Source of the DNA: Hoplostethus atlanticus
Taxonomy: Eukaryota; Chordata; Actinopteri; Trachichthyiformes; Trachichthyidae
Length of the DNA: 64,000 bases
NCBI GenBank assembly: GCA_034670405.1
Contig: JAXDDX010000054.1
Location: 930,001 to 994,000, forward strand
Direction: 5' to 3'
Shown: positions 48,713 through 62,541 of the stretch, one piece after another
Position numbering within the stretch: the stretch's first letter is position 1
Layout of the letters: the number at the start of each line of letters is the position of its first letter
The notes under the pieces: generated by a model
What the model was told of the DNA's origin: nothing
What the model saw: only the letters and a program-made list of their open reading frames with translations
The model's database searches: none
Program-made: the position numbers and the translations under genes

Positions 48713-50693
48713 AACTGGCGTCAGTGAACACATCAGATTCAGGTGGGCTGACAGTTATTTTAAGTGGGAATTTCTACTTCTGTCGGCAGTATTTCAGCGT
48801 CAGATAACTGTACTTCTGACTGCAGCTCTAATTTTTAACTCTGCATACAAAATCGACAATTTCACGTTGCACAGAGACATAAAAATGCAATATTTTCCTC
48901 TGTCAATCTCGCTGTAGCCCGAGGTACAGGCCTTTTCACCCCTGACAGGCTGCCGGTGCTTTTACAAATGATTGTCAGTCACATCATTATTCTTACTTTG
49001 CACCCCAAAGACAACACCATGTATAACGCCGCGAAAAGGTAGAGAGCCGACTTGTCTGAGTCAAAAAAAAAACAAGGACTGTTGTTTTCAGCTCCTCACG
49101 CCCCAGAGTTGATACATTTATAGCCCCCTCCCCTCCCGCCTCCCCCCCCACCGTCCTGATCAAGTAAACCAGTCATCGTAAAATTAATTTTCCCATGAAG
49201 CGGGACTCACACTCTTTGGGATCACAATCTATTTTTAAGCGGATAGATTTAATCCAACGTGTCGAGACGGACGGAGATTGACTTGTTTATGGCCGCTGCC
49301 CAAGCAGGCAAGAGAGAGAGAGAGAGAGGCATGCCGAGGGCGACAAGAGCCAAGGTGATGTTACACACAACATCTCCGAGGCACGAAAAAACGTAAACCA
49401 ACACCCAACTCCAATCCTTGGCCCGAGACACCCGACGCCTCTCTCTCCTTCTCAGAATGTGTCACACATGACGGCGAGGTGCACGGGGTCTTACTTTCGC
49501 GGGACAATTAAAAGTTTAGTCGAAATCGGAGGACTTAATTGTTGCCGAGTTCATCGTAGACAAAAAAAAAACAAAAGAGGATTTTGATGACGCTGTGCTT
49601 GGGAGTGATTGTCAAGTTTGAGCGAGAGAGATTGATTGCTGTAATTAGTCTTCACTTAGCACCGGATGGGGAAGAAGAGGTTAACGTGTTGGTCGGCAGC
49701 CAGGGAAGCTGTATATAAAGCCTTGCACAACCGTCGATCTAACATGTATGCAACTCATTTTCAACGACCTACATAACGAGGAAACAAAGACGACCATAGA
49801 AGCTCCGAGTGCCCTGGGCAAAAAGCCTCCTCAGCTCCTGTCGAAGCCTGATCGTTAAAATAAACGCCCCCTGTTTCGTGGTTCCGGTTCATCCTCGTAG
49901 AGTTAACTGGGACTTGGGGAGAAGTGAAAAGAAGCTATGCTGCAATGAAAATTATTGTGAGTCATTATCTACTGACCCCCATGTCAGTTTCAGTAGGTAG
50001 GATCAGTGAGATACCCCCCCACTTGTTCCATCTCAGCCTTCTCCAAAACGATTGAAGTTTACGGGGCCATCTTTAACAGCTCCAAAAAAATGTCCATCAA
50101 ATTTCTCGAAATAGCTTGTGCAGCATAATGAACCCAGTTTTTTTTGCCAAACGTGGGTGCAAAAGTCCAGTATTTACCTCATTATCCCCTATATGTTCCC
50201 TGCTGGGCCAACTCGCTGTGTGTTGGAGTTTCGGCTGACAAGAGGGTGAGTAGATAATGAGTCACTTTTCATTTTGGGGTGAACCATTCTTTTAAAGTTG
50301 CCATTCAATAGAATATAGAGCATCCCGTCTGTAGAAGTGTTATTGTTTTGTCTGCCAAGTACACCTCTAAAAAAGGACCACAGTTCATTTTTGTAGTTTT
50401 CAATCATTTTGTAAGAGTACGGGTCACTTTTTTCAAACGGTGGATATCTTGTTTATTTTGGAACAAATCTCTGCAACTGGAGCAGTTTTTCCTCAGTTGT
50501 ATCCACCAATTATTAGCCTTTTAAAGACTGAACTTTAACAGAACACAAAACACATAAACACTTTCAAATTAAAGTGATTGGTTTCTACTGGGAGCAATGA
50601 AGAGGGCGCTATTAATCACCTCCGTTGTAATGTTGTTTAACATTAGGCTATAATACAGATCTTGGACCAGGCCAGCTGAACCAGGGTTGACTC

Positions 50694-51706
50694 TCATGTT
50701 ACCTCTGAAATAACAGGCTAACATTACTTCTGATTGGTGGAACCGACTACAGGCTAATGTTACATTACTTCTGATTGGTGGAACTGACTACAGGCTAATG
50801 TTACATTACTTCTGATTGGTGGAACTGACTACAGGCTAATGTTACATTACCTCTGATTGGTGGAACTGACTACAGGCTAATGTTACATTACTTCTGATTG
50901 GTGGAACTGACTACAGGCTAATGTTACATTACCTCTGATTGGTGGAACCGACTACAGGCTAATGTTACATTACTTCTGATTGGTGGAACTGACTACAGGC
51001 TAATGTTACATTACTTCTGATTGGTGGAACTGACTACAGGCTAATGTTACATTACTTCTGATTGGTGGAACCGACTACAGGCTAATGTTACATTACCTCT
51101 GATTGGTGGAACCGACTACAGGCTAATGTTACATTACTTCTGATTGGTGGAACCGACTACAGGTTAATGTTACATTACTTCTGATTGGTGGAACCGACTA
51201 CAGGCTAATGTTACATTACCTCTGATTGGTGGAACCGACTACAGGCTAATGTTACATTACTTCTGATTGGTGGAACTGACTACAGGCTAATGTTACATTA
51301 CTTCTGATTGGTGGAACTGACTACAGGCTAATGTTACATTACTTCTGATTGGTGGAACTGACTACAGGCTAATGTTACATTACCTCTGATTGGTGGAACC
51401 GACTACAGGCTAATGTTACATTACTTCTGATTGGTGGAACCGACTACAGGCTAATGTTACATTACTTCTGATTGGTGGAACTGACTACAGGCTAATGTTA
51501 CATTACTTCTGATTGGTGGAACCGACTACAGGCTAATGTTACATTACCTCTGATTGGTGGAACCGACTACAGGCTAATGTTACATTACTTCTGATTGGTG
51601 GAACTGACTACAGGCTAATGTTACATTACCTCTGATTGGTGGAATTACTTCTGATTGGTGGAACTGACTACAGGCTAATGTTACATTACCTCTGATTGGT
51701 GGAACT
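50694..51706. repeat. 41-bp minisatellite, about 25 units, each with an inverted CCAAT box
   Basis: The unit repeats every 41 bases (AGGCTAAT starts at 50751, 50792 and so on to 51612, then at 51672 after one truncated unit near 51643). About 25 copies of TGATTGGTGG are present. Units differ mainly at two sites: TTAC(T/C)TCTG and GGAAC(C/T)GAC. One unit has AGGTTAAT (51161). The first unit (from 50713) lacks three bases and the stretch before it is a decayed copy. Read on the minus strand each unit gives CCACCAATCAG, a close match to the NF-Y consensus. 41 is not a multiple of three, so the array is not a coding repeat. The low divergence points to recent expansion by unequal exchange or slippage. 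Confidence 0.95.
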
Positions 51707-52499
51707 AACAAGCAGCTCTTGACTTGCATACCCAAAAGGCCACCAATGTGGCAAATACAGGTCACAGCAGAATGGCTGGCTTCAGGCTGCATCTGTTTCT
51801 TCAGTTTCTTTTTACGCCATTATTACAAACACTGTGCAACTATGGATTATATGTTGTAATTGTATCTGAGACTGCCTGCTGGGACAGGGTTACGATTCCT
51901 AAGGAGTGCAGCCTGAACTCTTACATGACCTGATCGCGCCGTGACCAGAGGCGTATGCTTAGTCATCTGTTCTGGAACCGCTGAGTCATGAGTAGTCAAT
52001 ATCACCTTATTACGATGTCAAGCAAAATCAGATTCGTGATGAGGCTTCTGAACGGGACCTCGGTTTGATTTAGTTTAGTGTTGGCATGGGGTGCAATGAG
52101 CTGAAAGGCAATTAGGTCCATTAAGAGCTCGACTGGGCTGCCGTTAGCAGCCATGGTGCATGGTGTGCTGCAGCCCCCACAGAGAGAGAGAGAGGGAGAG
52201 AGAGAGAGAGGGAGAGGGATGGAGATAGATAAATAGATAGATTCAGTCAACCTCCCCCCTGACTGTCCAGGGACCGCTGACTAGTTTAGTGGTGAAAATC
52301 TGTATCTGCGTGTATGTACAGTATATGTGTGTAAGCATGTGTGTGTGGGCGTGTATCTGCACCAGATGTACTGAGCACCTGACAGGTTGGCATGGACACT
52401 CTGTGATCATGAAATTGGGATGGAGGAAGTGGAGCAGTGGAAGTGGATGACAGCGAGGGTCTGAATGAGAGCAAGAAAGACGAGGCACACGGGAGTATT

Positions 52500-52760
52500 G
52501 TGGTGAAGTGTTTTTTTCTTTAATTTCCCTGATTCCTCATTCTCTCTCAGTCTTCTCTACGCAAACGGCATGCATCCGCTGCCTTCTCCATCTCTGCCCC
52601 ATCTCCCTCCCTTCTCCCCTTCAATTTGTTTTTTCATTTTCCTTACTCTTTATCCTTTTCCCCTCTCTTGCCATCGTCATCGGTTGTCTATTCCCTCCTC
52701 GCCTCTAGACCCCTTCCTCTTGCTCTCTACCTCTCCCACTTTCTTTCCCAAAGCTGATAG
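52500..52760. repeat. Pyrimidine-rich tract
   Basis: About 260 bases of irregular CT-rich sequence (TCTCTCTCAG, CTCCCTCCCTTCTCCCC, CTCTTGCTCTCTACC). Further pyrimidine runs continue to 52800. A (GA)n run lies 300 bases to the left at 52180-52218, on the opposite composition. Confidence 0.6.
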
Positions 52761-53589
52761 TGACACCTGCCTCAACTCTCTCTCTCTCCGTTTCTCTCAT
52801 GCATTTACGCGAAGCCTCCCACCGTGGCCGATTGATCACAGCCATCGTTTGCACCTCGGCCCTCCATTTTACAGTTCAGCGTTCACGAAAAGGAGCTTTT
52901 GCCACTCCTCTGCCACCCCCCCTCACCAATACGTACACTTGTCCTGTGTCTCTCGCTCTCCCCCCTCTCCAGTGATCCCCCACTGACATTTTCACAAGCG
53001 CACCTTCATCAATTTCACACCTCCGATGCCCTTCTGTGCCAGGGCGGAAAGGAAGGAGGAGGTGGTGAATTGATGGGTGTGCGCTGACAAAGCTTAGCAC
53101 GAATTCGAAGTCAGGGGAGTGACAAAGTTCTTCAAGTGGAGGACAGATAGGACACAGAGGGACATCGATACGGCTGTCGTATTGACCAAGTCCACAAATC
53201 GATCAATAACGTGACATCAAACGAGGATTCGGGTCCAAATGCGTCCGATAATATCTATTAATAACATCATGTAGGAATTTCATTTCGGTGTCATGACCAT
53301 TGGCCTCACTGCCAAACCGCACAATGCAAGCATCTCTGCATTTGAGCTTGCCGTCTGCTGCCCCCTGTAGTTCGCATCTCCCCTCTCCTCTCTCGTTTCT
53401 TTCCTGCAACTATAAATCCAATAACGCAATAAAATGTGGCGATGGAAAAAAAGAAAAGCCACCCAGAAGGTAAACATCCTGTGTGCTCGCTTCCTCCCTT
53501 TTAGTCTTGGGAAATTAGACCGTTCTATCATCAGCCAACTGGTGCATTTATGAGCTGCTAAAGTAATTGGCGATAGCAGGGAGATCTCG

Positions 53590-53620
53590 GCTGAGGTGAA
53601 GGTAGCACATTCACCTCAGC
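53590..53620. repeat. Perfect 11-bp inverted repeat with 9-base loop
   Basis: GCTGAGGTGAA and TTCACCTCAGC flank GGTAGCACA. The arms carry AGGTGA/TCACCT half-sites, which resemble T-box or nuclear-receptor half-sites and are arranged as an everted pair. Function is inferred only. Confidence 0.85.
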
Positions 53621-53739
53621 GGAGCCTAAAGCGAAAAAAAAAAAGGCTTCAATGAAAATAACGGAGAGGAGATGGAGGCGGAGGAGAGCGGAGCAAAAAG
53701 AGAGTAGCAAGGCGCCTCATTCACAGGCTCAGGGGTTTA

Positions 53740-53960
53740 TGGGATTGCTCCCAGCTGTCACTCTGTGTAGTGAATCCACAGCGCCGTAATATCTTAATTG
53801 TTTCAAATTAAATGCTCGTAAAATGGCAAAGGAAATGAGTTTTTCTCTCTGGCTAATCCAAAGCGGCCCCTTGACTTACATCTGGGCCCACTTTAAGCGA
53901 GAGGGGTTTTAAAAGGTGGAATGGCTCCCACGTGAGATGGCTTTGGACAGAATGGTGTGG
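53740..53960. promoter_or_regulatory. Enhancer-like unique block
   Basis: Contains GTAATATCTTAATTGTTTC, AAATTAAATGCTCG and GGCTAATCC, followed by TGACTTACATCTGGGCCC. It lies beside purine-rich DNA on the left and a TC tract on the right, and is itself repeat-free. Conservation untested. Confidence 0.22.
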
Positions 53961-54358
53961 AATTAGTTTTTATAGGTTGTGATCTTCCACCCTGTCACTG
54001 TGCATATGTGAATCTGGTGTATCTCAGAGCTCCCTATCTCCCTCCCTCTCTCTCTTTCTCTCTATTTGTCCCCTTCTTTTCCCTATCACACCATCTTCAT
54101 CTCGCCGTTTCTACCTTTTTCTTCTTTACACGTGTGCATCTGACGTGTGTGTGTGCACGTGTGTGCACAGAGGCTTATCATAATAAACAGTCTAAATATC
54201 CTGTGGGGATTCACACATTTAGTCCCCTCCCCCCACCACCACCACCCCTCACCCCTCACCCCCCTCCGGCACTTCTGAGACTCGGCTCGTTCCACAGCAC
54301 ACATTCAAATCACTCAACCAGGTAAAGCGCCCTGGATGACACGAGCCTTGCTGTCAAA

Positions 54359-54384
54359 CACACACACACACACACACACACACA
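54359..54384 (+). repeat. (CA)13 microsatellite
   Basis: Perfect 26-base CA run, followed by GGCATGCATGC. Confidence 0.93.
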
Positions 54385-55439
54385 GGCATGCATGCAAACA
54401 GAGAAAAATCTGCGGTTTTACTTGCTACATGCTCATAGCGCACACCACGCACGCAATTCACACACAAAACATATGCCTTTTATATGCCAACAGTGTGTGA
54501 GACGCCACTCACGGCATTTCTGAGCCCAATTCTCGTCCTGAATGGATATCAGAATTTCCCATTAGCCCCTGTTAACTTGACATCTTCCCTGCCATTCTTA
54601 TATAAATATCAGCTTGAAATGAATCCCCTAACAGGCAAATCCAGCAGACAATTATGTGTCATTACATCTGTGAAGTGGTATTGTGGTGGGGGGGGGTTGT
54701 AGGTGGCGGCGATGGCGGGGGCCGGCGGAGTCGATTATCATAAAATGAAACACCGGCTGAGAAGGCCTGACACCTCTCTACTTGGAACCAAGACTGATTG
54801 AAAAAAAAAAGAAAAAAGGCCGTCATTATCCGCCGGTAATGCAAGGGAGAAGAGGCATAAAAGGCGAGTGGGGGTAAAAGTTGCAAGTGCCCCCAAAAAA
54901 GTTTCTGACACTATCTGCTAAGTCACGCCATTAGTATTCTCTGCGCTCGGCTGTTTGGACCGGCAGAGATGTGGAGGGAAGGCGGTATGTAACTGTATCT
55001 GATAAAAAAAAGTTATGTCAGACGTCCCTGGGCACTTGGCGCTTTCTGGATTGAGTCCAGAAACTGTTAGCTGCTGCATTTACAATCAATTTGCTGTGAG
55101 TCGATACGCGGCTCCTGTTGCGTACCCGATGCTACCTATTACACCTCGGCGCTCGCAGCTTATTTCTTACACAACTGAAGTGCAGTTCGCGGTGAGATCC
55201 AAAATAGTGAGAAGAAACGGCGTGTCCCGAAATTAACAGAGGACAAATCGCACCGTGAAATCAACATGGAAGTCAGTGGTGGGACTGAAGTGGTGTGATT
55301 GATGCACACGGCGACAAAAGCGACGAATGGAATCAAAATGCTGAACCACTTTCATCCAAAGGCAAAGTGCAGTATGACAGCGTCCCCGATGTTTGAAATG
55401 AGTGTGTTACGTCCCCACAGCAGCCGCTCACTGAATAGA

Positions 55440-56296
<857 letters not shown>

Positions 56297-57246
56297 TTTG
56301 TGGCCTTTCGCTCTGTGCACATCTAATGGCTGGGGTGTAATCCACTGGCTAATCTGCTGACAGCCTGTGTGACAAGGCATTAGCTCTGTGTCACTGCCTA
56401 CCATGCTGCTTCTCAGTGTGTGTGTGTGTGTGTAAATGTGAGAGTCAGAGAGAGAGGCTCTGACGGTTTGTGTGTGCATATGCATATGAGACATATTTGT
56501 GTGTATACTAGCATGTGTGACAGGGTGTAAGTAATGGTTTGTGTGTTTGTGTGTGTGGGGTTCAAGCGTGTGTGTGTGTTTCTAGCTCCTCAGTTCTGCA
56601 TGACCTCTCAACTTTTTGTATTTTGTCTCCCATTTGTCCGTCGCTGCTCTTTCCTTCCATGGGTGGAGTTTTTCACGAGAAGTCGGTTGAGAGTGCTGCT
56701 AAATGGAACAAGAGGCCACGCTAGGCGAGGCACGCCAAAACAGCCTTGTCGCGGGGGGTGCCGACTAGCCAGTGTGTCAAGCATCCAGCCATGTCAAATA
56801 GGACACAGTGTGTAAACAAATGTAGGATTTTCAATTAGCAGATTTCCCTGTAATAGTTGCAATAATTGTACTATTTTAGGAGAATGAAACTTTTTTTTTT
56901 CCATTATTTTTGGCACCAAAGTCCGTGCTGTCTGTGAATAGGTGGGTGAGCCTGTGTCTTTGTGTATACGCTGCCCGATAATCTCAACCCCCTCCGGTGA
57001 ATTCCCAGCTCCCGCTAAACCAACCAAGAGCTCCATCTTCTACCTAATACTTTTCCCCCCACATCGCGCTCTTTCCCAGCTTCTGTCCCGTTCTTTAGCG
57101 AGTCCCCCTTCCCCCGTCTCCACGCGAGTGATCCTGTTATCGCGGCTGACCCCTCGCTAGATCTGTCGACTGGCAAACAGATTACACCGACGGCCGCCGA
57201 ACACAATGGGCTCCCCCGTTTGAAGTAGGGGAGGGGGGGGGGGGGG

Positions 57247-60200
57247 AGATTGCCTGATCCCTCGGTGCTGATAAACTGGCCGAGGCTTTTGGGGATTCGA
57301 GAAGGTCCCATCGGGATTGGGAGGGGGGGTAGGTGCTATAGTCGACTTTAAGTCTTCTTCTAATCACTGGGCTTTTCAGAAAGGGATAAGGGAAAGGAGA
57401 ATGGGAGCTTGGTTTGGAATGGAATTAGCCCTGATGGAGTTGGGGATAAGGTTGTTGGGCTTTGATTTGATCACACTTGACTTGAAAGCTGAGCCGAGGA
57501 GCATCTTTGATCAATCTGCGGCGCACTGTGAACTCGCTTATACGCCTTGGTTGAGTTACAATGATAATAATTACAACATGCTACCGCGGTGAAAATTCTC
57601 TTTGCGCTTGCCCCGCCCCCACCGGGTCAGCTACAGAACAGCACCCTCTGGGGAGCTGGTAGATTCAATGCCTTGCTCAAGGACACTCAAGCAGGGATTG
57701 AAAGCCATTCTCCGACTGCGCCACCCTGCCTGTCTGGCGATAGGCATGCTAACCCTGCTTTTGACAGCTAGTTATAATACTGATAATATCAACACAGTGC
57801 TACCGATGGCTTTTGCATTGACTATTTTCCAGCTAATGAATCACCATCCCAGGGGAACCGCCATTCATTTTCATTCCTGCTAATTTCTGGGTATTCCTTG
57901 AGCCCATCCCTCAAAACTTCCCATGTTTGACTGCTGCCGCACGGGGGGATACTTCTGCCATTTGACTGAGAAAACGGCACAATTATCATTGATTCATGCA
58001 CCATAAGAGCAGAGCAGAGTGAGGCAGACTCTTATGAAATGTGGCTTGCCAGAATCCTGTCAGAGTCTTGAGGTTTGATGGCTCACTCGTCCGTGGCCTC
58101 CGCATCATGTTGTCTTCACCAGCTGTTGTTTGACAGAAAGGGATTCTTCCCGCCGAGTACAAAGACACAGCTATCAACTTAAGAGGCTTGACAGCAAAAA
58201 GACCATGGGCCTTTTTCTACTGTATTATACTAGGTATTTCTGGTGTTGTATCTGCAAGTCGTAGAAGACACAAAAAACCCAGCAACAAATTAAAAGAAAA
58301 AGAAATCTGCAACATGCTATATAGTGCGTCATAGACAGGATTTTATTTTTGGATGTAACATTTCACATTTTATGATGAATTTCTGCCCTACTGCTGACTG
58401 AATTACTATAGAACCAAGACCTGGTATAGTGGGAAAGGTACCAAGCAGCACAGTCCTGGAAATCAGTGAGAGTTACCGCCTTTTATTGACGTGTCCTAAT
58501 TACAGGAGTCAATACGATATATGGCTTTCAGGCTTGCCAGAAGCCACTTATATGGCGTACCAAGTTGAGCAATCACTTCTAATGGCAAGTGATCAAATCA
58601 CTGACTACCCGGCCAAAAAAAAAAGATTAAAAAAAATATGGAGCTGGTATAAAACCCAGTCTGGGGTAACACTGCCAAACAAGGCTGTCAGATCTGAGCA
58701 GTTGTTGTTTTCGCCACTCTGTTTTAGAGTCTCAACAACAACCGATGGCAAACGAAGAAACATATCCACGCCGGCTATTTTACTTGTGACTTCGGCGGTT
58801 GTACATATGGAAACGACAGAAATTACTTCTAACCCGTTGTTGGCCCGTGTGTACATGTCCTTCCCACATTCAGTTTTCTCTAACAATGTCGGCAAAAAGG
58901 TGATTCAATAACCACATCACAACAAATCAGGGTGATATGATGACGACAGTAAAGACCAGGGGCTCCTGATGTAGATTGTGCAACACCAGGTGCAACGCTG
59001 AGGCGAGAGCAGGGGCCGAGCTCCTAACTCTTAGTAGATCATCGTAATTAAAACATAAATTGGAAGTATTGAGCTGCGTGCGTTGCAGTCGCCAACAAAG
59101 GCTCCAGGGCAGCATTGATTCACGCACGCACTTGGAAACAATTGCTCTGATTTGCACAGAGTAAAATATAGAAGGCTTGTGAATAAAATCAATAGCAAAA
59201 CAAGCCGCTTGGGCTCTTCGGAAAGTGGACTGGTGAATTACAATTGTGGGCAAATAACGCCGCAGGTATGAAAAAAAGCAACGGGCACATGGGGACGGAC
59301 ACAAGCACATTTAAGGTACGAGTATGTGGAGAAATGGTGGATTATTGAATGGTAACTGACTTGAATGGCCTCTGGACTTTACAGAGAGAGAGAGACCCTT
59401 TTGAAATGTGTGTCTAAGGAAAGACCAGATGAGGGATAACGGAAAGAAATGAAGTTCTTGAGTTTACACCACCCCGATGCGATCTCTATCACGTCGCATT
59501 TATGTTTAGTCTACCATCTACTACATCTAACTCTGATAATTACGCTCAAAGTGCAAAGTGCTGTAAACACCGAACACTAGTGACTAATTTCAGCGCCCCG
59601 GGGGCTGTGCAAGGCCTTAAAGAGTGCACGTTTAGAAAATTACATCGCTTGTGAAATTGTATTTTAGGGTAGGTTTGTAGGCGGAAGTTTCACCTTTTCT
59701 AACCCAATTACAACAACCACTCCATCTTTAATAGAGTAGGCACAAAGGTTCAGCTCATAACGTTAAACGGGGAGAGCCGTAATTATAAAAGAACAGGCTA
59801 TTCTCTGTTTTTACTTCAAGGTTCACTCCCAAACACACCACCGTCGTTTCTTTCTTTTCTTTCCGAGGCTAATATAGCGTGATGAAAGAACAGAAGCACA
59901 ATAGCGCCGATCTACAGGGATGCCATGTGCCACGGCTTTGAGGATATTCTCCGATATGGCTCCGGGCACGCACCTGAACCCCCTTTGTTCCGTGGCGAAA
60001 GTTGTGACTTAACATCTTGAAATGAATTGTGGATTTTAAAGCGTGGCGCAAATTTATACCAAAGTGTGAGGTGAATCTGTCACCGGAGAATGTTGACACC
60101 CATCAGAAGTGCAGCAAAACCATCAGATTTACCTGGCTACATCGTCTACTGTAACCTATTAATGGCCATCGCGACTGTTTTGGTGCAAAACGGTGCAGTC

Positions 60201-60354
60201 TTCCGTGCGGATGATGTATCCCATGGACTGTATGTGGGCTTTAATTCATGCCTGTGTAATCCCTGATTTCCAAGGATGTCTCCGGGCGCTATCCCTCAAT
60301 TCTGCCGGCCCGCCAGCCCCACATCTGGGGGAGAGACAAGGGGTCAGCCCGAAC
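57247..60354. other. Mostly unique non-coding stretch
   Basis: Contains the fish-type repeat fragment at 57636 and AT-rich DNA at 58200-58420. A 160-codon plus-strand frame (58429-58911) has mixed composition but no family resemblance, no splice context and no partner, so I do not call it a gene. Confidence 0.5.
57636..57740 (+). repeat. Interspersed repeat fragment of a type common in fish
   Basis: The stretch contains GATTCAATGCCTTGCTCAAG, then GACACTCAAGCAGGGATTGAA and, further on, CTCCGACTGCGCCACCCTGCC. This word order (gather-like CCTTGCTCAAGGRCAC, then GGGATTGAA, then a GCCACCCTGCC end) is a motif I recall from many teleost introns and 3' UTRs, where it belongs to a dispersed retroelement-like family. 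I cannot name the family for certain. No poly-A tail or flanking duplication is visible. Confidence 0.45.
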
Positions 60355-60770
60355 TGCAATGGAGAGGGAGGGGAGAGTAAGACAGAGAGAGATTCAGCCA
60401 ACAATGACAGGGTAGGTAGGGTGGGATTAATGGAGGGTGGTGGAGGGAAAGAAGAGGGAGTGAGAGGAGGATGGGGGAAAAAAAGTGAAAGAGGGGAAGG
60501 CAGAGATGAGAGCAATCAAAGGTGGACACAAGCATGAAGAGGACCGCGGACGGCAGAGAAAACAAACGGTACAGAAGAACAGCAAGAAGGATGGATGGGG
60601 AAGACTGGGTAGGAAAACAGCAGCAAATACAGGGAGGGGAGAGGCAGGGCAAAGAGGAGATAGCATGGGGAGAAAAGAGAGGGAGAGAGGATAGAGAAAG
60701 CGGGGAGATGAAGGAAGAGAGGGAGGTGAAAATTGGAGAAAAGAGGGAGAAGGTGGAGGAAGAGCTTTCC
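60355..60770. repeat. Polypurine tract, irregular
   Basis: About 400 bases, almost all A and G on the plus strand (GGGAGGGGAGAG, GAGGGAGTGAGAGG and similar), without a fixed period. It is followed at 60771-60830 by mixed sequence, then (CA)n at 60854-60881 and (TC)n at 60882-60899. ORFs on both strands here are composition artefacts. Confidence 0.7.
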
Positions 60771-60899
60771 TTCCCAGCCGTGTACTGTATCCTCAAAGCG
60801 GCTTTCATCCGCCCTCACATGAGCAGCCCAGCCTGAGAAACCCCAGAAAACGACACACACACACATACACACACACACACACTCTCTCTCTCTCTCTCA

Positions 60900-62502
60900 T
60901 GCCAAAAAAGTGTTCTTTGACTGGAATCATCAAGCTACATTTTTTGGAATCATACAAAGCCTGTTTTGTGCTTTTTGTTGTTTTTAAAGGAACTGCTTGA
61001 AAAAAAAAAAAAGGGATGCAGAACACACAAAAAAAGCTTTCCCTCTAATTATAGCCACGACTGTGTGAACTTTTTTGTTCTTACAGGAAACCAAAGGAGC
61101 AGACGCAAAGGTATCTTAGTAGTGAACATGCAGGTGTGGAAGAGGGAAGGCAGATCGATCTATCTATATATCAGATAGAGAGAAATGTAAGGGTGTAAAA
61201 TCAAGTAAATACAGATGCATTAAGTATCCTTAGCACGCACATACACACCTGCGCACGTACACAAACGCACACACTCTGAAGCTACGCACTCACATATACA
61301 CTCTCTCACACACACACACGCCGCCGAATGCTAGCAGCAGAGAGGAGACAAAGGAATTCAAGAGAGGCTGACTAACAGAGTATGACATGTCCAAGGCCTA
61401 TCACTAATTATGCCTCCACAGACTGTTCCCTTAACATGATCCACTGAAATAGGAGACGGGGGAAAAAAGCTCCGGCAATTACTACTGAAACAACCCTATA
61501 AGTGAGGTGTATGTTAGTCTTGAGAAGGTGTCATGACATTGGGGAAAAAAAGTCCTTTCAGAATAAAGACGCCATAAAGAGTTTTATGTCTCCATATTAT
61601 TGCATTAATACACTTTATAGTAATATTTTCATTTTAAAGCATTCCCACATTCCTTTATATATAATATAGCGGTTTGATCACAAGTGTTACACACAAAGAG
61701 TAACTAATTTAACATTGACTGCATTACTACAGTTAGTTTAATAAGTGATGCATCATTACTTTCAGAATTCCATTTATACTTGGAGCTGCTGAACGCACTA
61801 ATGCTGCAGTTCATTTCCTATTGTTGTAAAGCCCAAATCAAATAAAGCTAGCTGAGTCACTTTAATGTGCTTGCGAAAGTAATTAAAAAATCTTTAATAC
61901 TAGAAAGGCCCGACTGCAGTCAATGGCTGTTTTCTTTAGCCATTGCTCACTTTCTCTACAAAACCGGTGTTGTTGGGATTTTCTAAACCACGTAAGGAAA
62001 TAGTAGACAATTATATTTGTCTGGCGGCTTGTCTTGCTCTGTAAATCCCTCAAATCCAATGGGTTGGTGGTTGGTCTGGTGTTAAAGCTGCACAAGGCAA
62101 TATTGCATGTTGCCCCCCCCCCCAAAATGGCAGCGAGAGGTAACAGTTTGAATTTTGAGGACAGCAGTCAGTACACTGCACACTACTCAGACCAAAATGT
62201 CTTTTTTCTAATGGCTGGTGGCAGTGGGAGGTGATTCCAGCTCTCTCTGGGCGGCACGCTCACTCGCTGCTGTTTAGGATTTGCAGGTTTTTGTATTTCA
62301 GTCTTAAGGTCAATTTGTCACCTCCTGTGTGTGGGCGAAGATTTCCCACCAGCGACCATACCTGACAAATAGAATTTAATTTGGGCAAATAGGGTGAATC
62401 TACAGAGTCTCATTAGGGGGAATGAGACGCTCCTCTCTGTTGCAGCCACACTTTGCAGTTTAAACTGCAAGTGGATCTGGTTCATTTTGCAAACAAGCAA
62501 TA

Positions 62503-62541
<39 letters not shown>

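Larger units (their letters stand above)
47087..50693. other. Non-coding stretch left of the minisatellite
   Basis: Mostly unique, AT-leaning sequence. Simple runs are limited to the poly-T at 47505, C runs near 48350 and 49135, and a short GA run at 49315-49328. No exon recognised. Confidence 0.55.

Noticed and set aside
50694-51706. CRISPR array or coding tandem repeat
   Set aside because: Units abut without unique spacers, so it is not CRISPR; a 41-base period shifts frame each unit, so it is not a repeated protein domain.
58429-58911. 160-codon plus-strand ORF of mixed composition
   Set aside because: No family resemblance, no splice or promoter context, and one frame of this length is expected by chance in 64 kb of six-frame sequence.
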